Below, in pieces: positions 19,388 through 30,099 of a DNA stretch of 64,000 nt. Below the pieces are notes generated by a model. The model did no database searches, had not been told where the DNA came from, and saw nothing but the letters and a program-made list of their open reading frames with translations. Every line of letters starts with the position of its first letter. Within the stretch, counting starts at the first letter, position 1. The stretch lies in contig OY253650.1 of NCBI GenBank assembly GCA_958009055.1, positions 248,001 to 312,000 on the forward strand, read 5' to 3'. The stretch comes from Choricystis sp. odSpoLacu1. Taxonomy: Eukaryota; Chlorophyta; Trebouxiophyceae. A program made the translations under genes and the position numbers.

Positions 19388-22300
19388 ATGGCGTCCTCGT
19401 CATCCAAAGACGGGGGCGGCACCCGCCTGGACCGGCTGCTGCGGTTGATCGAGGGTGAGTGGGGGGGGAGCACTGCCCCATTCGTCCACGCCAATGCGAC
19501 CGTCCGCCTCATCCCCCCCCCCCTCCACCCTCCCCCACCCCACCCACAGCCGGCACCTCCCTCGACGTGCGACGCGCTGCCGCCGACCAGGTGGCCGCCG
19601 TGGCGGCCGGCCACCCGGGCCACGCCCCCGCGCTGCTGCGCCGATTGGGCGGCCTGTTGCGCGCGGCCGACTGGGATGCGCGCGCCGCGGCAGCGGCCTG
19701 CATCGGCCTCATCGCGGAGGCCACGCCCCACCCGACGGCGGCTGATCTGGCGGCGGCCGCGGGGAGCGGTGCAGGCGGCGACGCTGCCCCCGCCCCCGCC
19801 TCCTCCTCAAACGACCTGCTCTCCCTGGCCGGCTTTGACGCCGCCCGCGTCCTAGCTGGCGGCAAACACTTGCTCGCGTCGGGTGGGGCCGAGTTTGACG
19901 AACCGTTCGAAGCGGGCGTGCCGCCGCGCGAGCGCGCGGCGCGCCAGCGCGCGGCCCTCGCCCGCCGCCTCGGCCTGGACGCGGCGGGGGGGCGCCTCTT
20001 CGACGCGGACGACTTGATCAAGGATGAAGACTTGTTGACTGGCGGTGAAGGTGGCAGTGGCGGCGGTGGTGGTGGAGGTACCACCGACGCGGCCGCTCTG
20101 GCTGATGAGCTGGTCGGTCTCTCGGCACGCGAACGCGCCCAGCGCAAGCGCGCCGCCAAGCGGGCCGGCAAGGCTGTGGGTGGTGGTGCCGCCCCTCCAC
20201 CTGACGCGCCCCCCGCCAAGAAAGCGCGGCCCGGCACGTCGCCACCACCCGCTCTCGCGTCGCCCGACACCACCGCCGATGCGGCCGCCGCGGCCGACGC
20301 GGCGGCGGGGGGGTGGCCCCTGGCCGCCCTGGCGGACAGGCTGCTGACCGACCTGCTGGACGCGCGCTGGGAGACGCGGCACGGGGCGGCGCTGGGGCTG
20401 GTGGAGGTGCTGCGAACTCACGCCGCGCGTGCGGGCGTGCGCGGCCCGCCGCGGTCTGGCTACACCCCCCCCGACGGCGCCCCCCCGCCCCCCACCCCCG
20501 CCACCCTCGCGTCCGACGCGGCCGCCGACAACGCGGCCTGGCTGGAGGGCGCCGCCGTGCGCCTGCTGTGCGTGCTGGCGCTGGACCGGTTCGGAGACTA
20601 TGTAAGCGACACGGCGACCGCCCCTGTCCGTGAAGCAGCTGCCCAAGCCCTGGGCGCGGCGCTCGCGCCCTGCCCTCTCTCCGCGGCCGCCGGCGCTGCC
20701 GCCCTCGCCCGCCTGAGCGGGGTGGCGAGCGCGCCGTGGGAAGCAGTGCATGGCGCGCTGCTGGGGCTGAAGTATGTGGTGGCGGGGGCGGCGGCAGTGG
20801 CTGCAGCGGCAGGGGATGGTGGCGACGGCTGCGGTGGCGACGGCGGCGCGGCACCGCCCACCACCACCACCCACCTGCTCTCCGTCGCCCTGCCCCCCGC
20901 CCTGGCCGCCCTGTCTGACGCGACCACCTCGGAAGACGTGCGCGGCGCGGCCGCGGGAGCGTTGGCCCCGGTGGCGAGCCTGCTGGCCGCGCGGAGCGAC
21001 GGCGCGGCTGCTGTCGCGTCTGCCGCCTGGCGCGCCCTTGCCTGCGTCGACGACCTGTCCCCCGCCGCCGCCCCGCTGACCGACTTGCTGGCATCCTTGG
21101 CGGATGCGGGCGCTCCCCTGCCCCCGGACACACCCCCGGAAGCGGCGGCCGCGTCGCTGTGGCCTCTGTTTGGGCACGCGCTCGCCCCCGTCCGCGCGGC
21201 CGCCGCGCGCTGCCTGACCTCCCTTCTGGCCGCCGCAGCCGGTGGCGGGCACGGCGCCAGCACCACTGTGCCCTGGGTCACGCCCTCCATCCTGACGCCC
21301 GGCCTGGCGCTCTCCTTTCAGGGCGCCTCGTCGGGCGGCGGCGGCGACGCGCGTGCGGGCGCGTCCGCGCGCGGCGCGTGGCGCGCCCTGCTGGCCGCGT
21401 CCACGCCGTCCGACCTGGCGATCGCCGCCCCGGACGCCGTGGTGGCGGGCTGGCTGGACCTGGCGTCCCTGCCGGCCGGGGTGGAGCCGCCGGACGGCGC
21501 GCTGGTGACGGCCGCGCCCGCGGGGCGCGCGCCCCCGCCGCGCCCCGCCGCGGCAGCAGCCCGCGGCTGGCGCCCGCCCCCCCCCGACGCAGACACCGAC
21601 ACCGCAGCCGAAGACGCGGCCGTGGCGGGCGCGTTGGAGGGGGCGCGCGCTTTGGGGGAGCTGGCGCTGGCCATGGCGCCCGCTGTGTCGTCGCGCGGCG
21701 ACGGCGGCCCCGTCGCGGCGGCAGCGGCCGCCGGGACACTCTCCTCGCGCGCCACCTCCCGCCTGGTGGCTGGCGTCCTGCTGCACACGTGGTGCAGTCA
21801 AGCCGACGCTCGGGGCCGCATGGACGCCCGCCCGCCGCCCGCGGCCCTCGCAGCCGCGCTGGCCGCCCTGGCCTCACCCGCGCCCCCGTACGATGAAGCC
21901 GCCCCCGCCCGCGTGGCCGCGGCTGCAGCAGCCGCCACTCTCACCCGGTCCGCGCCTGGAGCGGTGCCGGGGGAGCCGCTGCCGGCGGGGGCGTCCCCGG
22001 GGGCCGCGCGCGCGGCGGCCGACCTGACCGCCGCGGCCGCCGCGGCCGCCGACGCAGAGGCCGCCGCCCACGTCGGCGCGGCCGCCGCCCTGGCGGCGGC
22101 CGCCCTGGCCATTGGGGGTCTTCCCCCCAAGCTCAACACCGTGCTGCAGCCGTTGATGGCATGCCTGCGGCGCGAGACGCGCGCGCCGGTGCGCAGCGTC
22201 GCGGCCGCCGCGCTCGCCGACGCGGCCGCCCTGGCGGTGGAGCGAGCCCCCTGCCCCAACGACCGGGTGGTGGTCAATGTGGTGGGGCTGGCCACGAGTG

Positions 22301-24893
22301 ATGCGGCGGCGTGCCCGCCTGTGGATGCGGGGGAGAGCGATGCCGAGAGTGCACCCGCTGCCCCCCCCCCCACCTCCGCCCCCCTCCCGCCTGGGCGGGG
22401 AAGCCGCCCTGACCGCGCTCGCCACCCGGTTTGGGCCCGACGTGTGGACGCGCCTCCCCTCCCTGCCTGCCGCGGGGCTGGCGCCGCTGGAGGGGGGTGA
22501 AACAGCCCCCGCCTCCCGTGTCCGCGCGCTGTGCGTGCTGCGCACCCTGGCCCCCGCCCTCGCGGCCTCGGGCGCGGGGGGGGAGGCTCGCACCGCGGCC
22601 GCCATCGCGGCTGCGGCTGTGGACGGCGTGCCCGCCGTGCGGTCAGCTGCCGCGTCTGCGGCCGCCGCTCTGGCGGCCGCCGCGCCCGCCGCCTCCCTGC
22701 CCCCGCTGCTGCGCGCGGCGGCGGCCGCCCTGCACCCCACCGCCCTGGACGCAACCCGCCTGGGTGGTGTCCGCCTGGCGGCGTCCCTGGTGGCGGGCGG
22801 CGGCGGGCGTGCGTCCGCGTCGCTCGCGCCCGCGGCCGCGCTGTTGGCCGTCCCTCTCATGAGGTCAGCCACAGACGCGCTGCCGTCCGTGCGAGCCCGG
22901 GGCGCGGCCGCCCTGGCGGCTGCGGTGGCCCTGCTGCCTCTGGCGGTCGGCTCCCCGCCCCCCGACTGGCTGGATGGCGACCAAGCCGCCGCCTGGGCGG
23001 CAGACGCGCCCCTGCTGGCGGGCCTCGTCGACGGCCGCGCGGCGCCCCCCGCCCCCCCTGCCCCCCGCCCTGGCCGCCGCCCTGCGCCCCTACCAGCGGC
23101 AGGGCGTGTCCTGGCTCGCCTTCCTGCGCAGGCTGGGCCTGCACGGCGTGCTGGCGGATGACATGGGCCTCGGCAAGACGCTGCAGACGGGGGCCGCGAT
23201 CGCGGCCGCGCACGCGGGCGCGGCCACGGCGGGGGCCCCCCCCCAAACCCACGCTCGTCGTCTGCCCCGCCACCCTGGTCGGGCACTGGGAGGCGGAGGT
23301 CGCCAAGCACGCGCCGCTGGCCGGGTTGACGGTGCTGCGGTATGAAGGCCCCCCCCGCCGCGCGCGCGCGGCTGCGCCCCCGCGTCGCCGCCTCCCCCCC
23401 CACCCTCCATCGTCGTCATGGCCTACGACACGCTGCGTGGCGATGCAGACTGGGTGGCGGGCGTGCGGTGGCGGTACGCCGTGCTGGACGAGGGGCACGC
23501 GATCCGCAACCCGACCTCCAAACTCGCTGCCGCCGCGCGCCGGATCGTGGCGGAGCACCGCCTCATCCTCTCGGGCACCCCCATCCAAAACGATGTGCGC
23601 GAACTGTGGGCCCTGTTCGACTGGTTGATGCCCGGCTTTTTTGGGGGGGAGCGCGCGTTTGCAGCGCGCTACGGCAAGGCGCTCGACGCAGCGCGCGCGT
23701 CCAAAAAAGCGCTCGCGGCCGCCGCGGCCGCCCTGCTCTCCGTCGCCGACCTGCACAAGCAGGTCATGCCGTTTGTGCTGCGCCGCACCAAGGACGGCGT
23801 GCTGACGGAACTCCCCCCCAAGACGCTGCAGGATGTGGTGGTGGAGCCCTCGGCGTTGCAAGCCGCGCTGTTGGCCGCCGCTGACGCGGCGGGCGGCGGC
23901 GCGGCGGCCGACCTGCTGGCCGCCGCGGGGGACGGCGCCGCCCGGGAGGCGGCGGCGGGCGCGTTCCGAGCGCTGGCACACGCGCGCAAGCTGTGCACGT
24001 CGCCCGCGCTGGTGCTGGGCGGCGGAGGGAAAGGCAGCGCGGCCGCGCCCGACGCGTCTGCGCTGGCCGCCGCGGCGGCCGTGCTGCGCGTCAAGCCCAC
24101 CGCCGCCGCCGTCAATGCGGCAGTGGCGGCCGATCCCACCCTGCACGCCCCCAAGCTGGCCGCCCTGGCCGACCTGCTGGCCGCGTGCGGCGTGATGAGA
24201 GGGGATGGCGACGGCGCGGACGCCGACGCCTCCTCTGCCGGCCACCGCGTCCTCGTCTTTGCCCAGCTGCGCGCCACCCTGGACCTGGTGGAGGCCGCCG
24301 TCCTGCGCCCCGCGGGCGTCCCCTTCCTGCGCCTGGATGGCGGCGTCCCCGCGGCGGCTCGGTATGGCGTGGCCGCCGCGTTCGAAGCTGATCCCACGAT
24401 CCCAGTCCTCCTTTTGACCACCCACGTCGGCGGCCTCGGCCTCAACCTGACCGCCGCCGACACCGTCGTGTTCATGGAGCACGACTGGAACCCCATGCAA
24501 GATTTGCAGGCCATGGACCGAGCCCACAGGCTGGGGCAGGCGAGGCCGGTGACCGTGTACCGCCTGCTAACGCGCGGCACTTTGGAAGAGCGCGTCATGT
24601 CCCTCCAACGCTTCAAGCTGGACGTCGCCGCCGCCGTCGTCAACTCGGACAATTTGTCGCTGGCCAGCATGGATGCGGGGCGGCTGCTGGACTCGTTGGG
24701 AGGGACGGGTGGGGGGGGTGGCGGCGCGCCCGCGGGCGGCGACGCGGCGGCCGCGGCCGCGGCAGCTGCCGCGGGCGGCGGGCGCGGCATGAAGGCGGCG
24801 CTGGCCAACCTGGAGGAGCTGTGGGATGAGGTGCAGGGGGCGGAACAGTATGATGTCGATGCTTTTGTCAAGAAGCTGGCCAAGAAAAAGTAG
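19388..24893 (+). CDS. MOT1: MOT1/BTAF1 SNF2-family TBP remover, four frame breaks
   Basis: Exon 1 is 19388-19454 ([20 protein letters not shown]) and exon 2 is 19550-24893, about 1,800 aa, matching human BTAF1 (1,849). The protein strips TBP from promoters using ATP. The N-terminal HEAT repeats include [20 protein letters not shown] and [27 protein letters not shown] and many Ala/Leu repeats follow. The C-terminal ATPase has [63 protein letters not shown] and [14 protein letters not shown]. Frame breaks lie near 22361-22371 (C11), 23045-23066 (C-rich), 23236-23244 (C9) and 23349-23401 (two C8 runs around a CG run). Domain content continues cleanly across each, so this is a functional gene with sequence indels. 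Confidence 0.93.
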
Positions 24894-25151
24894 AGAGGGG
24901 GTTTAGCCGAGGTGTGTGTGAATGAAGAGTGTTTTTTTTTTTTCGTCGGCGTTTTCGGTCAACGCCTCTTGTCTTTTGCAAAACGCACGGTCCACCTTTT
25001 GGTTTCTTTGACCTTAGTCGACCACACGCAGCACGCCACAACACACACGCACACGCCCGGCCGCGCTGGGTGGCTCTCTCCCCCCCGCCTGTGTGAGGGG
25101 GATCGCTGTTCAACACCCCTCCATCACCCCCTCCCTCCTCTCCCCACCACC

Positions 25152-26735
25152 ATGACCACCGGCTTCGACCCCCCCCTCATCATCGTGGCCGTCATTGGCG
25201 CCGTCCTGGCCCTCGCCTGCGCCCTGCGCGTCGTCCTTGTTTACGGTCACCCCGACGACTCGCGCTCCGCCTGGCTGCCACGTGGCGTGGCCACCGCCGC
25301 CTTTGCCCTGGCCGCCTGGACCGTGCTCCTGCTTCCGCTGGATGTGGCGGCCCGGCGTGCGTGTGATGTGGCAGGCGTGTCAGCCGTCGCGTGCGGCGCG
25401 GCCGTGCCTGCCGCCGCCCTGTGGCGAGCCATCGCGGTCGCAGGCGCGGTCGTCGCCTTCGCCATCGTCCCTGTCGCCTACTTCTACTACCTGAGCGACT
25501 CGGATGACCCACCCTCCAGGCGGGTACTGGGGGCGTTGGGGTGGGCGGCGGCCACTGCCGCGATCGCTGGCGGCGGGCTCGGCTTGACGTACTCGTTTGG
25601 CGGCGTCGCCGACGTCCCGGTCACCGTGCTGGCCTCTGGCTTTGTGCAGGCCAATGCGGTGCTGCCTGCGGGTGCGCTGGATGTGTGTGTCGCCCCCCCC
25701 GCGACGCCGGCTGATCCACCGCTGCCCGCGGCACCTTCTTTCGCCGGCCGCGCCTGCGACGCTGTCACAGGCCGCACCGCCCCCACACTGTGGTCGGTAC
25801 GCATCACGCTGCCCACCTACGTGCTGGCCCTGCAAACGACAGCCGGGTGGGCCCTGTTCCTGGTGTATGGGGGGGTGGGGTTGATTCTGCTGCCCGCCGA
25901 CGCCGTCATCGCCTTTGCCCGCCGCCCGCGGGCCACCATCGGCCGCGCCGAGTACGCCAAACGGGCGGCCGCGCTGGGAGCCCGCGCGGCGGCTGTACGG
26001 GCGGCGGGGCAGAGGCTGCGAGCTGAATCGCGCGCGGGCGGGCGCACGCGCGCGCTGGCGGCCGCCACCGCGCGCCTCGCGCGAGAACTCGCTGTCCTCG
26101 AAGACGATGCCACCGCCCTGGAGGCCGTCTACCCGCGCGGCGAGAATCCGGCAGCCGCCTGGGCCGTCACTGTGGCCAGCCACTGGGCCGGGCTGGCCCT
26201 GGGGCTGGTGGGCGCCGCTCTGACCGCTGCCCTCTTCACTCACCTCGTGCTCGCCGTCTTCCCCCGGCCCCCCGTCTCCCCTGTGCTCGACGCCGCCCTG
26301 ACCGCCCTGGATGACTCCGTCCCCCTGCTCGGAACCGCCGCGTTTGGGGGCATCTGCTTCCACCTGGTGGCCGCCACGGTCAAGGGGGCCGCCGCGGTCG
26401 GCGCCATCGGGTTTGGCGTGCTCCCCTCCCACCCACTGCTCCGCGGCGCGACGCACGCCTCCTCTCTCCTCTTCAACGCCGGCCTCGTCCTGCTGGCGTC
26501 CGCCGCCTGCGTCCAGTTTGCGGCGGCCGCGTTCTCGGGGTATGTGGGTGGGTCGGCCGTTGGGGACGCGTGGGGGGGGACCCTCATGTTTCTGCGCGGA
26601 CTGCGCGTCCTGTACCAGAGGGCCGTCTTTCTGTACGCGTTGGCGGGGGTGGCGGCCGCCACGGTCTTGGTGCTGCCGTGCAGGGGGGCGGCGCGGGCGC
26701 GGGCGAGGGCGAGGAGGGAGAGGGAGGGTGTTTGA
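25152..26735 (+). CDS. LIMR/LMBR1-family multipass membrane protein
   Basis: A single exon gives 527 aa, start context CCACCATGA. There are about nine hydrophobic segments: the first covers LIIVAVIGAVLALACALRVV, others lie around ATAAFALAAWTVLLLPLDV, AVVAFAIVPVAYFYYL, LFLVYGGVGLILLP, LALGLVGAALTAALFTHLVL and CVQFAAAAFSGYVGG near the end. A soluble Arg/Ala helix lies in the middle (about 270-340). The YFYYLSDSDDP after the fourth segment and the C-terminal CVQF...SGYVGG recall plant LIMR proteins related to LMBR1 and the LIMD/CblF transporter. Its substrate is unknown. It converges on the DUF3598 gene with a gap of 41 bp. Confidence 0.82.
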   Translation: MTTGFDPPLIIVAVIGAVLALACALRVVLVYGHPDDSRSAWLPRGVATAAFALAAWTVLLLPLDVAARRACDVAGVSAVACGAAVPAAALWRAIAVAGAVVAFAIVPVAYFYYLSDSDDPPSRRVLGALGWAAATAAIAGGGLGLTYSFGGVADVPVTVLASGFVQANAVLPAGALDVCVAPPATPADPPLPAAPSFAGRACDAVTGRTAPTLWSVRITLPTYVLALQTTAGWALFLVYGGVGLILLPADAVIAFARRPRATIGRAEYAKRAAALGARAAAVRAAGQRLRAESRAGGRTRALAAATARLARELAVLEDDATALEAVYPRGENPAAAWAVTVASHWAGLALGLVGAALTAALFTHLVLAVFPRPPVSPVLDAALTALDDSVPLLGTAAFGGICFHLVAATVKGAAAVGAIGFGVLPSHPLLRGATHASSLLFNAGLVLLASAACVQFAAAAFSGYVGGSAVGDAWGGTLMFLRGLRVLYQRAVFLYALAGVAAATVLVLPCRGAARARARARREREGV

Positions 26736-26755
26736 TTTTTGTTTTTTCAACCTTC

Positions 26756-26760
26756 TGTAA
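26756..26760 (+). promoter_or_regulatory. TGTAA polyadenylation signal of the LIMR gene
   Basis: CTTCTGTAACC lies 21 nt past the LIMR stop and 17 nt before the opposing stop codon of the DUF3598 gene. The two 3' ends probably overlap. Confidence 0.5.
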
Positions 26761-26776
26761 CCGTCTCTCGCTTCTT

Positions 26777-27845
26777 CTACACCCTGTCCTCCACCACCAA
26801 CTCCACGCGCTGCAGCCGGCGCCCCTCTCCACCAAAGGTGACAGTCCCCACCCGCCTGCGGGCGCCATCGTTTAAAAGGACGCCGGCTTCGACGGTGAGT
26901 GGTGAATCGGTGTCACCGCCACGCACCGCGACCCACGCCCCCAGCGGCAGCAGCAGCCTCCCGCACGGCGTGCCGCGGCCAGCGTCGGCGGCTGGCGCGC
27001 CAGCTGGTTCCAGTGCGTCCCCCGCCCCGGTCGTGGTGAAGGCTGCCCCGCTGGCAGGGGTCCACTTGGCACTGTCCAGCGCCTCTGGGTCTGTGCGCGG
27101 TTTCGCCGAAAACTGGGGCACACTGCCGCCGCACCCGCTCAGGGTGGCGCCATCCCGCACGTAGGGCGAGTCGTAGGTCTCAGACACGAGTTCGGCGGTG
27201 GCCAGGGTGGTGGCTCCCTCGCTGTTGCCGCCCAGCGTGACGCGCGCGCGCACGCGGCGCGCCGGGTCGCTCCCGCCACCCCCACACACCGGCAGGCACA
27301 CCTCGATGACCGCTCCCGGCAACCCCGCCTCGGGGGTGATGCAGTAAGCGCCGTCGGGGGTGGTGGGCGGGGTGCCAGGGCCGGTGAAGGCGACAACAGC
27401 ATCGTCGACAAAGGCGGTCGCGTCGGCTTCACACCCGACGGAGGGAAGCTGTGTGTGTGGGTTCGAAAAAAGGTGTGTGTTGGCGTTTGCTCACTCATCT
27501 CATTCCCGCTCAAGCACGCGATCACAAACAATCCAACCCCCTCCCCTTCCAACGCACCAACCGCCTCAGGCGATAGCGCAGCGCCCCCCCCTCCGTCGTC
27601 GTCACCGACGCCTGCGTCTGCCAGTCGCACACGGACACACCCCACTCGCGGTAGGCTTCGGGCACGTAGGCGGGCGGGAGTTCCTGGGGGGTGCCGTTGC
27701 GGGAGAAGGAGACGAGCATTCCGTCCCACTCGCCGACTGCGGCGGCAAAGGTGGCGGGCGCTGTGGTGGGCTGAGACGCTGTCGCCACGACGCGGGCGGG
27801 TGGTGCGGCCGCCGTGTGGCGGGGGAGGGGGCGTGTGAGGCGCAT
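26777..27845 (-). CDS. DUF3598 (lipocalin-like) protein, probably plastid
   Basis: Exons 27845-27558 and 27448-26777 encode 319 aa. After an Arg-rich start (MRLTRPLPRHTAAAPPARVV) comes VGEWDGMLVSFSRNGTPQEL, the W-x-G-x-x-x-x-F opening typical of DUF3598, a calycin fold seen in cyanobacteria and plastids and related to bilin-attaching CpcS/T lyases. SVCDWQTQAS and VGCEADATAFVDDAVVAF follow, and the sequence closes with LQRVELVVEDRV, a strand-rich pattern. The start of the barrel is interrupted by an intron with a GTGCGT donor. Function is unknown; a pigment or lipid ligand would be a guess. It is head-to-head with Psb27 (169 bp), which may mean shared light regulation. Confidence 0.72.
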
Positions 27846-28014
27846 CGCGGAGGGTTGGAGGGCCGGTTGTCTCCAACGAAGTGGTAAAGTCCGTTAAAAC
27901 ACCTCATTCGTCTCTCTTTTGGGGCTGTGTCCCTTCACCCGATTTCGCGCATGGCACGCCCACACTCGATCCACGCGGACCACTGCATCCACACGGATCA
28001 CCTCCCCCCCACCA

Positions 28015-28650
28015 ATGCGCACCCGCACGCCGCAGCTGCGCGCGGCTGCGCCGCCGCCGCCCCCTCCCCCCCCCTCCCGCCGCGCCCTGCTGGCCCGCAC
28101 CGCGGCCGCGGTGGTGGTGACCCTGGTGGCACCTCCCAGCTTAGTCAAGACTCCGCCGCCGGCGGCGGCAGCTGACGTGGCCTCCGCTCCCTCCTTTGTG
28201 CCAGACCTGCAACCGACACCCCTCCCCTCCGACTTTGTCGACACCTCCCGCCGCCTGGTGGACTCGTTGAGGACGGCGGTGGAGGTGGACAGATCGGACG
28301 CTGGCGAGTTTGAGGTGAGGGAGGGAGAGAGAGAGGGTGTGTGTGTGTTTTGCTGGAGGCGCATACAGACAACAAAAAACAACACTCTCCACCCCCCCAC
28401 ACACCCACCCCAGGTCCGCCGCAAAGCTGAACCCGCCAAAAACCTGGTGCGCGACTGGATGGCGCGCTATGGAGGCGCCGGCGGCCCCGCGGTCGGCGGC
28501 ACAAGGACACACACTGCCCTTTCATCAGCTATTCGAACCCTGGGCGATTTTTACAGGGCGAGAGGGGCGAGGGCGAGGCTGGATAAAGGTACCGCGGCCG
28601 CGCTGCTGGCCGCGCTGGACGACGCGGAAGCGGGGCTGCCGGCCAAGTGA
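28015..28650 (+). CDS. PSB27: Psb27 photosystem II assembly/repair protein precursor
   Basis: Exons 28015-28314 and 28414-28650 encode 178 aa. Psb27 binds CP43 in the thylakoid lumen during photosystem II assembly and repair. The precursor has a stromal part, then a twin-Arg hydrophobic signal (SRRALLARTAAAVVVTLV) and an Ala-rich cleavage region (AAAADVASAP). The mature protein is the four-helix Psb27 fold: DFVDTSRRLVDSLRTAVEV, AEPAKNLVRDWMARYGG, TALSSAIRTLGDFYRARGAR and TAAALLAALDDAEAGL. The start at 28015 gives a complete signal. The intron falls between helix 1 and helix 2, donor GTGAGG. Confidence 0.93.
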   Translation: MRTRTPQLRAAAPPPPPPPPSRRALLARTAAAVVVTLVAPPSLVKTPPPAAAADVASAPSFVPDLQPTPLPSDFVDTSRRLVDSLRTAVEVDRSDAGEFEVREGEREGVCVFCWRRIQTTKNNTLHPPTHPPQVRRKAEPAKNLVRDWMARYGGAGGPAVGGTRTHTALSSAIRTLGDFYRARGARARLDKGTAAALLAALDDAEAGLPAK

Positions 28651-28823
28651 AGGAGAGGGGGGGGTGGGGTCGTGTGTTTTTTGTTTTTCTGTGCGACGGT
28701 CTCAGTCTCGATAACTGATAACTCGATAACTTCTCCCACCGTCCCTCCTCTCTGCCAAGAGGCGCGCTCACCCCGCCCTCCCCAAGCAGCCACATAGCAG
28801 GCAGGGGAGAGAAGCTCACCACA

Positions 28824-29838
28824 ATGGGGGATCTCCTGCATGGGCACGACCTCCCCTCCTCCGAGTCGGACGACGAAGACTACGACCCCACCAAGGACGC
28901 CACGAGGGAAGCGGAGGACGTGGCTGCTCTGAAAGAAGCGGCCCGCGGCGGAGGCGGGGGGGGCGGCGTGCGCGAAGATGCCGTTGCGACCGCATTGTCG
29001 TCCGACGACGACGCTGACGACGACGCTGCCCGCCCCACCGTGGGGCGGCGAGCCGCCAAGCGGGCTCGCGTGGATGCCGCCTGGACGGTGCTGGGTGGTG
29101 GAGGGGGGGGGAGGCGGGGGCCGGCGGGCGACGCGCGTCGCGCCGCCCCCCGCCCCGAGCGCGCCCGTCGCGCTGGCGTCGCTGTGTGTGCCGCTGCCGC
29201 GAGGCGACGGGGTTGGAGGTGCACCCACCCCCTCGATGCCCACCAGTCGCGCTGAAGCGGCGGCCGTGGTGGCGGCGCTGGGGCTGGCGCCGAAAGGTGA
29301 TCCGCTGCAAAGCGGTCCCGCTGCCTCCTCCCCTCCCTCTCCTCCCCGCCCCACCGTGCGCCCCCCGCTCCCCCCACCCGCCTACGAGGCCGCCCTGGCC
29401 CTGGCCGCGTCCGCCCTGGCCGGCGTGGCCGCCGCCGCCGCCCCCGCCCGCGACGCGGGGAGGGTGGCGGTTTCGGAGACGCGCCGCTTCGCGGGCAAAG
29501 AGGTGGCGGTCACAAAACTGGTGGCCCCCGCCGCCGCCGCGGCCACTGCGTCCACGTCAGACGCAGCGGACGCGGTGAACAAGGCGGGCATGGACGCTGT
29601 TCTCGCCTCCCTGGCGGGAGGACCCAAAAAGGTGACCGCCGTCGACAAGACGCGCTCCGACTGGACGTCCTTCAAACGCACCGCCGCCACCGTGCACGAC
29701 GAGCTGGATGCGTACAAGAAGTCGGGGGGCGCGCACGTGGCGCGGCTGGCGTTTTTGAAGAAAGCGGAGCTGGCACAGTATGAGCAGGAGCGGGACGCGC
29801 GGTTGCGGGGAGACGTGCGCAACCGGGGCCGGCTGTAG
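28824..29838 (+). CDS. SWC5: SWC5/CFDP1 (BCNT domain) SWR1-complex subunit, one frame break
   Basis: About 337 aa starting MGDLLHGHDLPSSESDDEDYD, an acidic H2A.Z/H2B-binding head typical of SWC5. An internal nuclear signal RRAAKRARVD precedes a G9 run at 29103-29111 where the reading frame breaks. The next frame then continues through an Ala/Pro linker and KVTAVDKTRSDWTSFKRTAA to the C-terminal BCNT motif GAHVARLAFLKKAELAQYE, which matches the DWxxF...Y...FL...F of the family. SWC5 activates histone H2A.Z exchange by the SWR1 remodeler. Taken literally, the first frame would stop at 29255 and lose the conserved domain, so an indel in the G run is the better reading. Confidence 0.88.
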
Positions 29839-30099
29839 GGGTGTGTGGCGGGGGTGCGGGTGCGTGTCCTGTCTCTCTGTGGTTCAGTGTGGTGTGGGTT
29901 GTGGTGTCGTTCAGAAAAAAAGAAATGAAAAACGCGTTTTTTTGCACAGGGGAAAAAAGGCACACCTCGCTCCGCTCTCTCACACACACAAGTGCAGCTC
30001 TCTCTCTCTCTCACTCGATGAAACAATTGGCGGGTGCAATTTGGGTCACGGCACAAAACCGGGGGAAGGGAAAACACAATTCCCCTCGACACTCTTGTT

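Noticed and set aside
19388..24893. Calling MOT1 a pseudogene
   Set aside because: All SNF2 motifs are intact, the breaks are only at C tracts and nothing else is degraded.
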